This document shows positions 1 to 5,983 of a stretch of DNA of 9,414 nucleotides, in pieces. The notes under the pieces were generated by a model. The model had not been told where the DNA came from. It worked only from the letters and a program-made list of their open reading frames with translations, and ran no database searches. Positions within the stretch are counted from its first letter, which is position 1, and every line of letters starts with the position of its first letter. The stretch covers positions 1 to 9,414 of the forward strand of contig JACQOY010000222.1 in NCBI GenBank assembly GCA_016207765.1, in the 5' to 3' direction. The position numbers and the translations under genes were made by a program. This DNA comes from Deltaproteobacteria bacterium (GTDB lineage Bacteria; UBA10199; SBBF01).

Positions 1-400
1 CGTCAAGTATCTGCAGGAATCCCCCTATATCAAGGCTTTGGCCGAAACGATTCCCGATATTCCGTTCGGCTCGGAGGCCGAGGAAAAAAAATACCTCAAT
101 GAACTGGGCCATCTTTCAAAAAGATGGATCTTTCTCTCCCGCGATCTGCCGGATGCCTACATCCCCTATGTGGATCTTTTTACCAAGCCGCATCTTCTGG
201 CCGATTTCATTGCCTTTCATTTCCTTCCTTCCAGCGGCGAGAAACAGCGCCTGCTCGAAACGGTGGAACAGAAAAAAAGGGTGGAGAAGATCATCGGCTT
301 TGTGGAAGAAAACGTCCGCCGGCTGGAATCGATCGGCGGCAAAGCCCTGGATGGCGGGGCGGCCGATGAGGCGACAGGAACGGGAAAGGTCCTTCATTAG
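1..400 (+). CDS. Lon substrate-binding (LON N-terminal) domain protein, 3' part only
   Basis: The frame is open from base 2, so the gene begins outside the window and the visible 132 residues are its C-terminal part. The string PYIKALAETIPDIP, then the D-L-x-x-x-Y-x-P segment, LADFIAFHFLP and a final KQRLLETVEQKKRVEKI helix match the second half of the LON substrate-binding domain (Lon N-terminal family). No AAA+ or Ser-Lys protease domain follows: the frame stops at 400 after a polar tail. It is therefore a stand-alone LON-domain protein, a type common in bacteria whose function is poorly defined and usually guessed to be substrate recognition or protein quality control. The stop lies 3 bases before the mqnE start, so the two are probably co-transcribed. 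The family call is firm; the role is inference. Confidence 0.85.
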   Translation, partial: VKYLQESPYIKALAETIPDIPFGSEAEEKKYLNELGHLSKRWIFLSRDLPDAYIPYVDLFTKPHLLADFIAFHFLPSSGEKQRLLETVEQKKRVEKIIGFVEENVRRLESIGGKALDGGAADEATGTGKVLH

Positions 401-403
401 TAG

Positions 404-1489
404 ATGACCGTCTTGGAAGAAATTTCCGAAAAAGTGAAGAAAGGTCTTCGGCTCAGTGACGAAGAGGCGCTTGTCCTGTTCAAGTGCGACGACGTGATCG
501 CGCTGGGTGAAATGGCCAATGCCGTCCGCGAAAAAATTCATGCCAAAAAAACCTATTATATCGTCAATCGCCATGTCGACTATTCGAATGTCTGCGTTTT
601 GAGTTGCAAATTCTGCGCCTTTGCCCGGCGCCCCGGGGAAGCCGGGGCCTTTGAACACTCCATCGAAGAGATCGTGGAAAAGGTGCGCGGGGGTTTAATC
701 CGCGGGATTACCGAGGTGCATATCGTCGGCGGCTTTCATCCGACCCATCCGTGGGAATTTTATACCGGTCTGCTGAAGGCGATCAAAAAAGAGGCCCCGG
801 ATATTCATATCAAGGCTTATACGGCGGCGGAAATCCGCTATTTCTCCAAAAAATTCAAAATGCCGGAGGAGGAGGTGCTCGGCAGGCTGATGGAGGCGGG
901 GCTTGGCTCTCTGCCCGGCGGCGGGGCGGAAATCCTGGCGCCGGAGGTGAGAAAAGAGATATGCGGCCCCAAGGGGCCGGCTGAATTTTGGCTCGACACG
1001 CATCGACGGGCGCACAAACTTGGTTTAAAAAGCAACGCCACAATGCTTTACGGACATATTGAATCTCTTGCCGACCGGGTTCTGCATATGAGGCTCATTC
1101 GGGAGTTGCAGGATGAAACCGGCGGTTTTCTTTCGTTTATTCCCCTTTCCTTCAACCCCAAAGATACCTGTTATGAGGATCGCGGCTATACCACCGGCAT
1201 CGACGACTTAAAAACTTTGGCCATTGCGCGGCTCTACATGGACAACATCCGGCACATAAAGGCCTATTGGGTGATGTCGGGGCCGGAAGTCGCCCAGTTG
1301 AGCCAATACTTCGGGGCGGATGACATGCACGGAACGGTCATCGAAGAAAATATCACCCACATGGCGGGGGCTTTGGCCCCGGAAGACCTCCCGGCGGATC
1401 GTCTTTGCTCTCTTATCAGGGAGGCGGGAAGGGTGCCGGTGCAGAGGGATTCGCTGTACCGGGAAATCAGCACCTCCCCTCCTTTGTAA
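404..1489 (+). CDS. mqnE: Aminofutalosine (aminodeoxyfutalosine) synthase MqnE, radical SAM
   Basis: This 361-residue cytoplasmic radical SAM enzyme adds a SAM-derived adenosyl radical to 3-[(1-carboxyvinyl)oxy]benzoate, giving aminofutalosine in the futalosine route to menaquinone. The 4Fe-4S-binding CX3CX2C motif is C64, C68 and C71 in CVLSCKFCAF. HIVGGFHPTHPWEFY, HIKAYTAAEIRY, LPGGGAEILAPEVR and the late HGTVIEENITHMAG segment distinguish MqnE from the related MqnC. Length is normal for the family. The ATG at 404 is 3 bases after the LON-domain stop; the best Shine-Dalgarno candidate (GGAAAGG near 382-388) is too far upstream, so translational coupling is likely. The last residues (STSPPL and the TAA stop) are not family sequence: they are read from a palindromic repeat at 1472-1507. 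No other mqn gene is in the window. Confidence 0.95.
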   Translation: MTVLEEISEKVKKGLRLSDEEALVLFKCDDVIALGEMANAVREKIHAKKTYYIVNRHVDYSNVCVLSCKFCAFARRPGEAGAFEHSIEEIVEKVRGGLIRGITEVHIVGGFHPTHPWEFYTGLLKAIKKEAPDIHIKAYTAAEIRYFSKKFKMPEEEVLGRLMEAGLGSLPGGGAEILAPEVRKEICGPKGPAEFWLDTHRRAHKLGLKSNATMLYGHIESLADRVLHMRLIRELQDETGGFLSFIPLSFNPKDTCYEDRGYTTGIDDLKTLAIARLYMDNIRHIKAYWVMSGPEVAQLSQYFGADDMHGTVIEENITHMAGALAPEDLPADRLCSLIREAGRVPVQRDSLYREISTSPPL

Positions 1490-1507
1490 GGAGGGGTTGG
1501 GGGAGGT
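1472..1507 (+). repeat. Palindromic repeat, copy 1, supplying the mqnE stop codon
   Basis: A perfect 9-bp stem, CCCCTCCTT (1476-1484) and AAGGAGGGG (1488-1496), closes on a 3-base TGT loop. It is flanked by outer ACCTCCCC and GGGGGAGGT arms. The mqnE stop TAA (1487-1489) lies at the loop and right arm. From memory, this type of sequence is a dispersed intergenic repeat in several environmental bacterial lineages. It may act as a bidirectional transcription end, but no clear T-tract follows it. Confidence 0.8.
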
Positions 1508-1525
1508 AGAGATCAATGGTATTTG

Positions 1526-1567
1526 CCCTCTACCCCCTCCGGCTCCCCCTTACAAAGGGGGAGAGGA
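1526..1567 (-). repeat. Palindromic repeat, copy 2, inverted, supplying the stop of the opposing gene
   Basis: A perfect 9-bp stem, CTCCCCCTT (1543-1551) and AAGGGGGAG (1555-1563), has an ACA loop. Read on the minus strand it is the same family as copy 1, sharing CCTTTGTAAGG followed by the G-rich GGGGGTAGAG tail. Its TAA (complement of 1550-1552) is the stop of the minus-strand gene. The two copies face each other and are separated by about 18 bases. Confidence 0.75.
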
Positions 1568-2338
1568 GATCATTGCCTTACCAATAATCCCGTGACATTT
1601 CGAGAATGTAGATACTAATAGTTCAACTTTTAGTTGAGATTCGAGTTTATGGACCAACCGGTCCCATTCGTGGAAGAGATGATCGATGGGAATAAAGGCC
1701 ACTCCATGGACCAACTGAATACACGAGAAGAGGTGGGTGCTGGCGGCAGGGCCGCCGGCCAAATGGTTAGTTACGGACTCTATATGGTCCCGCGTATAAT
1801 GCGAAAAGGTCTCGTTGAAATTCCAGCTCCTCTCCTGATTAATGGCGGGGCAGATGTTTGGTTCCTGGCATTCGAGCGGGCAGACCCATTGCGCGTAACT
1901 GACGGCGCAAATGCCGGAGTCGAGGGTTTTTAAAAAGGGGGTTTTGGGAAAATCGTCCCCCTTGGCGGGAAAAGAAACAATTCGGGTTGTGCGCTCCCCA
2001 AACCGTTTGTCGTTTTGAATCAGATCCAAAAAGACGCGGAACAAGACATGGGGGGCCGAGTGATCGGGAATGAGAAGGCCCGCTTCTTCGCCTGTGGCAG
2101 ATCGTTTCACGATCAATTCTTCCAAAAATCCGGTGTAGGTGTTTTCAATATGGAGCGCCTCGTTTTTGAATTTTGTAACGGCCAGGACGTCGGAATGAGG
2201 GTCGATAAAGAAAAGTTCGGGATAATCGATCAACCCCTCTTTTTTGGCTCGGATGATCTCGCCGATGTAATGACACCCCAACGGCCCGCCGCCCAGGACG
2301 TAGATGGGGCCCTTAATTTGTTTTGGCCGGTCCGGCAT
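1550..2338 (-). CDS. Unrecognised 262-residue protein with Rossmann-like start and a cysteine cluster
   Basis: I do not recognise this gene with certainty. The N-terminus (PIYVLGGGPLGCHYIGE, residues 11-27) has a beta-strand plus glycine-rich turn as in nucleotide-binding Rossmann folds; ELFFIDPHSD (41-50) could be the second strand with an acidic end. The middle carries C144, C153, C157 and C163 in a CPLECQEPNICP context, a spacing that could bind a metal or Fe-S cluster. A further cysteine and histidine occur near the end in SKCHG. No membrane segment or signal peptide is evident. From memory, similar cysteine-rich segments occur in uncharacterised Geobacter-type proteins, but I cannot confirm this. 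The ATG at 2338 overlaps the end of the carotenoid gene by 26 bases, indicating coupling; no clear Shine-Dalgarno is visible. The C-terminal SSPPL and stop come from the repeat at 1526-1567. Confidence 0.7.
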   Translation of the reverse strand: MPDRPKQIKGPIYVLGGGPLGCHYIGEIIRAKKEGLIDYPELFFIDPHSDVLAVTKFKNEALHIENTYTGFLEELIVKRSATGEEAGLLIPDHSAPHVLFRVFLDLIQNDKRFGERTTRIVSFPAKGDDFPKTPFLKTLDSGICAVSYAQWVCPLECQEPNICPAINQERSWNFNETFSHYTRDHIESVTNHLAGGPAASTHLFSCIQLVHGVAFIPIDHLFHEWDRLVHKLESQLKVELLVSTFSKCHGIIGKAMISSPPL

Positions 2339-2481
2339 GACGATAGAAAAGATAACCGGGAATCAAAATCCACACAAGGTCAAAGAAGGCGAGCCACCAT
2401 TGTCTGATCCAGAGGGTGATGCCCCAGTTGAAAATAAAAATGCCGAAGTAAAGGGCAGGGCCGGAGTATTTGATAAAAAAC

Positions 2482-2535
2482 GTGGATGGTGGATCCCTCC
2501 AGACTGCCGGCGGGCAGGTGTGGATGGTGGATGGT
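2482..2535 (-). repeat. Interrupted GGTGGAT heptamer array inside the carotenoid gene
   Basis: On the plus strand, GTGGAT plus GGTGGAT (2482-2494) and GTGGAT plus GGTGGAT plus GGT (about 2520-2535) flank roughly 25 bases. These contain a CTGCC/GGCAG inverted repeat with a 4-base loop, apparently a different dispersed palindrome. The block is in frame and encodes a Pro/Ser/Thr-rich stretch (PSTIHTCPPAVWRDPPST) between predicted membrane helices. Confidence 0.75.
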
Positions 2536-2750
2536 TTGAAAAACCTCTCCAGCATCAAGTTTACGCCGACGATGACAAAAGAGACCAAAAACCAGCCGGC
2601 AAAGTTGGAAAGGGGAACATCAAAATAAAAACCGGGCTTCGGGTAATAATAGATTTTTCCCAAAAACCATTGATCTCCCAGATGGGCCAGCGGGTCGACC
2701 ACGATGTCGAGGATGACGACGAAGAGGGCGGAGAGGAGTGATTTAATGAA

Positions 2751-2774
2751 GGTGGATGGTGGATGGTGGATGGT
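2751..2774 (-). repeat. GGTGGAT heptamer array at the frameshift point
   Basis: Three exact units (2751-2757, 2758-2764, 2765-2771) are followed by GGT. In the coding direction this reads CCATCCA repeated. The upstream reading frame of the carotenoid gene enters the array and the downstream family-matching frame leaves it displaced by one base. A seven-base unit changes phase by one, so array length decides whether the gene is in frame. Confidence 0.9.
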
Positions 2775-3074
2775 AAAACAAATTCCGCCAGACTCATTCC
2801 CGCAAAACACAAAAAAGTATACGACAGGGAATCCCACACCGGGACCCCCCAGTTCATCAATTCTCCCTCAAGATTTTCGGCGAGATAAAAGTACCAACCG
2901 TACGGAAAACCGGTGCGGATCGATGACGCCTCGGAAATCCACGCGATGAAATAACCGGTAAGGAGAAAAACAAGCGTGCGACCAACGCCGCGTGTGCGAA
3001 CGCCGATGATCAGGAAGGCAACAAGGAAAACGAACACGTACCAACGGACGACAAGGGTGTGAAGCATAACTTCA

Positions 3075-3106
3075 GACCAGTGACTAGTGACCAGTGACCA
3101 GTGACT
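3075..3106 (-). repeat. AGTGACC/T heptamer array in the leader of the carotenoid gene
   Basis: Four consecutive seven-base units AGTGACT, AGTGACC, AGTGACC, AGTGACT occupy 3079-3106, with a partial unit before them (GACC, 3075-3078). The array ends 8 bases upstream of the carotenoid ATG (3067), so it occupies the place of the ribosome binding site and leader. It resembles the short tandemly repeated heptamers described in cyanobacteria. Confidence 0.85.
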
Positions 3107-3116
3107 TAAAGTTTTT

Positions 3117-3172
3117 GGTCACAGGTCCCTTGTCCCTGGTCACGGGTCTCCCCCATATGGTCACCGGTCTCT
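3117..3172 (-). repeat. Degenerate GGTCACN-type heptamers over the HD-GYP gene end
   Basis: Seven-base periodicity runs for 56 bases: GGTCACA, GGTCCCT, TGTCCCT, GGTCACG, GGTCTCC, CCCATAT (unrelated unit), GGTCACC, GGTCTCT. The units are the reverse complement of the AGTGACC array at 3079-3106, so the two blocks can pair, for example GTGAC with GTCAC across an A/T-rich loop at 3107-3116. The HD-GYP stop (complement of 3161-3163) is inside one unit. Confidence 0.7.
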
Positions 3173-4174
3173 CTCTTTGTAGCTGTTGCGGACCAGATCG
3201 ATGAACTGCCTGAGGATTGAGGGTTCCCACTGACCGGAGTTTATTTCGCGTTCGAAAATATCGGCCGCCTGGAGGGGGTACATCCCCTTGCGATAGGGGC
3301 GGTTGGAGGTCATGGCATCGAAAGCATCGGTGACCGATACAATACGGCCGAAGAGGGGGGTTTCTTCCCCTTTCAATCCGTCCGGGTGCCCCTTTCCGTC
3401 CCACCGCTCGTGATGCGAACGGATCGCGGGGAGAACGTTTTTGAGCGATTTGAGCCCCTTGCAGATTTCGTACCCCCGGGCGGGATGGGTACGGATGTGG
3501 GCGATTTCCTCCGCCGTCAATTTTTCCTGTTTGTTGAGAACCGTGTCTTTCACGCCGACTTTTCCAATGTCATGCAACAAGGCCCCCCGGCGAAGGTCTT
3601 CAAGTTCAACCGGGTTCATCCCCATCTGTTTTCCCAAAAGGATGGAATATTTGGCTACCCGCTCCGAATGACCCCGTGTGTAAACATCCTTGGCCTCCAG
3701 AGTTTCGGCCAGGGTGAACACCACAACTTCGGATGATTCAAGATCGTTGACCAGATCCTTCACTCTCAACAGCGATTTTACGCGGGTGACAAGCTCGAGC
3801 TTGTTGAACGGTTTCATCAGAAAATCGTCGGCCCCCAGTTCGATCGCCCTGATTTTGTCATCCAGTTCGCGAAGCGCCGTGACAATGATGATGGGGATCA
3901 GCCGGGTTGCCGGGTCGGTTTTCAGGATTCGGCAGACTTCATAGCCGCTCATCCGGGGCATCATGAGGTCGAGCAGAATCAGGTCGGGAGGTTCTTTCCG
4001 GATGATATCGAGGGCCTCTTCCCCTCCGTACGCCTTGACTATCTCGTGATTGAACGGTTTCAGTTGGACCGATATCAACTCGACATTGGTGGGGTTGTCG
4101 TCAACAACAAGAATTTTATGCCGGGGTTCGTTCTGGGATGCAAAAAAAGACTCTCGAACCGCTGTTTGGGCCAT
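3161..4174 (-). CDS. Response regulator with HD-GYP domain (RpfG-like c-di-GMP phosphodiesterase)
   Basis: This cytoplasmic signalling protein of 337 residues has two domains. Residues 19-138 are a receiver (REC) domain with acidic pair D25/D26, phospho-acceptor D69 (LILLDLMMP), T99 and K121 (KPF). Residues 150-335 are an HD-GYP domain with TRGHSERVAKY, the HD pair H201/D202 in LLHDIGKVGV, HHERWDGKGHPDG (254-266) and a late DAFDAMTSNRPYRKG motif. The family hydrolyses c-di-GMP to pGpG or GMP after phosphorylation by a partner kinase; no kinase is in the window. The signature triplet reads GHP rather than GYP (H263), a conservative departure. It is first in the minus-strand operon with the carotenoid gene. 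No Shine-Dalgarno precedes ATG 4174 and a TATATA box ends 7 bases before it, suggesting a leaderless transcript. Its stop codon lies in a heptamer repeat. Confidence 0.95.
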   Translation of the reverse strand: MAQTAVRESFFASQNEPRHKILVVDDNPTNVELISVQLKPFNHEIVKAYGGEEALDIIRKEPPDLILLDLMMPRMSGYEVCRILKTDPATRLIPIIIVTALRELDDKIRAIELGADDFLMKPFNKLELVTRVKSLLRVKDLVNDLESSEVVVFTLAETLEAKDVYTRGHSERVAKYSILLGKQMGMNPVELEDLRRGALLHDIGKVGVKDTVLNKQEKLTAEEIAHIRTHPARGYEICKGLKSLKNVLPAIRSHHERWDGKGHPDGLKGEETPLFGRIVSVTDAFDAMTSNRPYRKGMYPLQAADIFEREINSGQWEPSILRQFIDLVRNSYKERDR

Positions 4175-4181
4175 GATTTGT

Positions 4182-4211
4182 TATATAGCATACATTCCAC
4201 TTCCCAAACAA
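4182..4211 (-). promoter_or_regulatory. Candidate promoter of the HD-GYP gene
   Basis: Read on the minus strand, TTGTTT (4211-4206), an 18-base spacer and TATATA (4187-4182) give a plausible sigma-70-like pair. Only 7 bases separate the -10 box from the ATG, so transcription would begin at or next to the start codon. The prediction is by eye. Confidence 0.35.
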
Positions 4212-4259
4212 TGGTTTATCTTGTTGCTTTGACGGTTTGTTTTGTGTAGAAAAACAGCC

Positions 4260-4538
4260 ATGAGACTGATCCGATTCATATTGTGGGCGGCTGTCACTTT
4301 GGTCATTGCCTATTTCCTTACCGATTTGAAAATCGGAGGGAAGACCATCAAGCAGAATATCGACCAACTCATTCACAAGGTGGCTCCCGGCCTTTCCCGG
4401 AAAATGGAAGCGGTGTTTGAGTCCGGGGAAACCGATTCAGGTTTGTCCGGAATCCCCGAATCGAAAGAAGGGCCCAAGGAGGAAATTACCGCTGATGACG
4501 AAAAGAAATTGGACAAGCTGATCGAACAGAACCAGTAA
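4260..4538 (+). CDS. Small single-pass membrane protein, unknown function
   Basis: This is a 92-residue protein. ATG 4260 is preferred over the upstream in-frame TTG at 4242, because MRLIRF begins directly with positive charges before a hydrophobic helix (about residues 5-22, ILWAAVTLVIAYFL). The remainder is polar: an amphipathic stretch (IKQNIDQLIHKVAPGLSRKMEAVF) and an acidic, lysine-rich tail (residues 60-92) with coiled-coil-like character. The expected topology is N-in with a periplasmic tail, by the positive-inside rule. It is not recognised as a named family. It diverges from the HD-GYP gene across 85 bases and is followed after 16 bases by the zinc-finger gene with a strong ribosome binding site, so the two are probably one operon. 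Confidence 0.75.
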   Translation: MRLIRFILWAAVTLVIAYFLTDLKIGGKTIKQNIDQLIHKVAPGLSRKMEAVFESGETDSGLSGIPESKEGPKEEITADDEKKLDKLIEQNQ

Positions 4539-4541
4539 AAA

Positions 4542-4547
4542 AAGGAG
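4542..4547 (+). promoter_or_regulatory. Strong Shine-Dalgarno of the zinc-finger gene
   Basis: AAGGAG lies 7 bases upstream of ATG 4555. It is the clearest ribosome binding site in the window and fixes the start of this gene. Confidence 0.85.
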
Positions 4548-4554
4548 ACTCCCC

Positions 4555-4833
4555 ATGACCGAAGGAAAGACCCAATGCCGTGTTGAAAAATGCAAACGCC
4601 CTTATCGGGCGAAGGGTTATTGCAATGCCCATTACAAAAAGTGGCGCCGTGGAGAGTTGACCAAAGGGCGTTATAAAACCTGCGCCCAGGAGGCCTGCCG
4701 GAAAAAGCGGTTTCAGCGCGGCCTGTGCGAGGAACATTACAAGACGGCATTTGGAAAGAAAGAGGAGGGAGCGGCTGTAGCGGCATCCCTCCCAGGGACG
4801 GCACCTGTCGCCGAGTCGGCTTCAGCGACATGA
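4555..4833 (+). CDS. Small double zinc-finger-like protein (vegetative-protein type)
   Basis: This 92-residue basic protein has two copies of the same cysteine/histidine unit. Unit one is C8, C13, C23, H26 (CRVEKC, AKGYCNAHYKKW). Unit two is C43, C48, C58, H61 (CAQEAC, RGLCEEHYK). Each is C-x4-C-x9-C-x2-H, which would fit one zinc ion per unit. The link between them, WRRGELTKGRYKTC, is strongly basic, and the tail from residue 72 is Ala/Ser-rich and probably disordered. From memory, similar small proteins labelled vegetative or cytoplasmic protein occur in Geobacter-like genomes; their function is unknown. Nucleic-acid binding is an inference from charge and fold only. It sits between the small membrane protein and pfkA. 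Confidence 0.8.
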   Translation: MTEGKTQCRVEKCKRPYRAKGYCNAHYKKWRRGELTKGRYKTCAQEACRKKRFQRGLCEEHYKTAFGKKEEGAAVAASLPGTAPVAESASAT

Positions 4834-4839
4834 ATGCAG

Positions 4840-4884
4840 GCCCGCCGCAATCTCAAGCCCCTTGGGGCTTAAGCCAAGGCGGGC
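4840..4884 (+). other. Two-tier inverted repeat in the leader of pfkA
   Basis: The outer arms GCCCGCC (4840-4846) and GGCGGGC (4878-4884) are perfectly complementary. They enclose a second perfect stem, AAGCCC (4855-4860) and GGGCTT (4865-4870), with a CTTG loop. The right outer arm overlaps the only purine-rich ribosome-binding candidate (AAGGCGGG) before the pfkA start at 4889/4892, so folding could mask initiation. No T-tract follows, so it is not a simple terminator. It may instead be a dispersed palindromic repeat. Confidence 0.6.
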
Positions 4885-4891
4885 AAATGTG

Positions 4892-5983
4892 ATGACCCCT
4901 TCCCTAAGCATCGAAGAATCTCGGCCGCTTGCGGCCGAGTTCTTCAAAAAAATCGGTCTCTTAACCGGCGGCGGTGATTGTCCCGGTTTGAATGCCGCCA
5001 TCCGCGCCGTTGTCCGACGGGCCCACCAGCTGGGCATCGGGGTTTTTGCCGTTTACGAGGGGTTTAAGGGGCTGGTTGAAGGAAATGTCGCCCCTTTCCC
5101 TTTGCGGCAGGCTTCCGGCATTTTGCATGTCGGCGGCACCATTCTTCGCAGTTCCCGTTTCAATCCATTCAAGTCGAAAGAGAATCTTCAAGCCCTCAGG
5201 CAAGAGGTGAAAAAACGGGGGCTTCAAGGCCTTGTGGTGATCGGCGGAGAGGGTTCCCTTCGGCTTGCCTGCGATCTGACGCGAAAAAAAATCGTTCGTT
5301 GCATCGGCATTCCCAAGACAATCGACAACGATGTTTACGGTACCGACGTGACCATCGGCTTTCAGACGGCCGTCAATACCGCCACCGAGGCGGTGGACAA
5401 GCTTCACACCACGGCGGAATCGCACAATGTGGTGATGGTGGTGGAAGTGATGGGGCGGCATACAGGATGGATTGCCGCCTCAGCCGGTCTGGCGGGAGGC
5501 GCCGATCTGATTTTGATGCCGGAAAAACGGTTAAACGAGGAATCAATCAGGCGGATTATTCTCAATCGTCATGCGCGGGGAAAAAAATTCAGCATCGTGG
5601 TTGTTGCCGAGGATGCCCGCGTTGTCAACAACCGGGGACGGGTGGTTGTGTCCATGCCGACTTCGCGTGATGACTACGGGCCGATCAAATCGAGCGGTGT
5701 CGGAGAGGGGGTGGCCCGGCTCATCAGGCGGCTGACCGGTTTTGAGACGAGGGTTGTCGTTCTGGGTCATGTGCAGAGGGGGGGCTCTCCCACGCCGGAA
5801 GACCGGATTCTGGCCACCCGCTTTGGTGTGCTGGCGGCGGAACTGGCGGCGAAAAACAAATGGAATCGGATGACGGCCATCCGCAACGGAAAAATCCTCT
5901 CGGTTCCCTTAAATACTGTTACCGGGCGAATCAAAAAAGTCGATCCGGGTCTTTACCGACTGGCGAATTATTTCTTTGGTTAG
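4892..5983 (+). CDS. pfkA: 6-phosphofructokinase, mixed-substrate group
   Basis: It phosphorylates fructose 6-phosphate to fructose 1,6-bisphosphate in glycolysis. From ATG 4892 it has 363 residues, normal for the long bacterial group; GTG 4889 is an adjacent alternative, and the frame remains open upstream without good start signals. Visible motifs are IGLLTGGGDCPGLNAAIRAV (21-40), GGEGS (118-122), PKTIDND (141-147, with catalytic D145), the TAVNTATEAVDKLHTTAESH helix, MGRHTGW (187-193) and a late GHVQRGGSPTPEDR. The combination of Gly in GGEGS and Lys in PKTIDND is that of the mixed-substrate clade, in which the donor may be ATP or PPi; classical ATP enzymes have PGTIDND and classical PPi enzymes GGDD. 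The donor therefore cannot be decided here. The TAG stop is the first triplet of the MITE-like element. Confidence 0.95.
   Translation: MTPSLSIEESRPLAAEFFKKIGLLTGGGDCPGLNAAIRAVVRRAHQLGIGVFAVYEGFKGLVEGNVAPFPLRQASGILHVGGTILRSSRFNPFKSKENLQALRQEVKKRGLQGLVVIGGEGSLRLACDLTRKKIVRCIGIPKTIDNDVYGTDVTIGFQTAVNTATEAVDKLHTTAESHNVVMVVEVMGRHTGWIAASAGLAGGADLILMPEKRLNEESIRRIILNRHARGKKFSIVVVAEDARVVNNRGRVVVSMPTSRDDYGPIKSSGVGEGVARLIRRLTGFETRVVVLGHVQRGGSPTPEDRILATRFGVLAAELAAKNKWNRMTAIRNGKILSVPLNTVTGRIKKVDPGLYRLANYFFG

Larger units (their letters stand above)
2313..3067 (-). pseudogene. CruF-type carotenoid biosynthesis membrane protein, frameshifted at a heptamer repeat (possibly phase-off)
   Basis: Two overlapping minus-strand frames together give one protein of the carotenoid biosynthesis family that includes CruF and bisanhydrobacterioruberin hydratase, integral membrane enzymes that hydrate carotenoid ends. 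Frame one (3067 to about 2772) encodes the start: membrane segments near residues 8-22 and 31-45, then E46, RTGFPYGWYFY and NWGVPVWDSLSYTF. Frame two (about 2751 to 2313) encodes IKSLLSALFVVILDIVVDPLA, DQWFLGKIYYY, FDVPLSNFAGWF and further membrane helices. The family match runs straight through the break. The break falls in three GGTGGAT heptamers at 2751-2774; one more copy or two fewer restores the frame. A second heptamer block (2482-2535) adds about 18 in-frame residues in a later loop. It lies 93 bases downstream of the HD-GYP gene and overlaps the next gene. Decay, phase variation or assembly error are all possible; substrate unknown. Confidence 0.85.

Noticed and set aside
116..658. 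180-residue minus-strand ORF over the LON-domain gene and mqnE
   Set aside because: Both plus-strand genes have strong family motifs here; the antisense peptide has none.
1634..2407. Plus-strand ORFs opposite the cysteine-cluster gene
   Set aside because: They are antisense shadows without recognisable domains; the minus-strand frame is long, coupled to its neighbour and has a coherent motif layout.
3075..3172. CRISPR-like array
   Set aside because: Units are seven bases with no spacers, and no cas genes are present.
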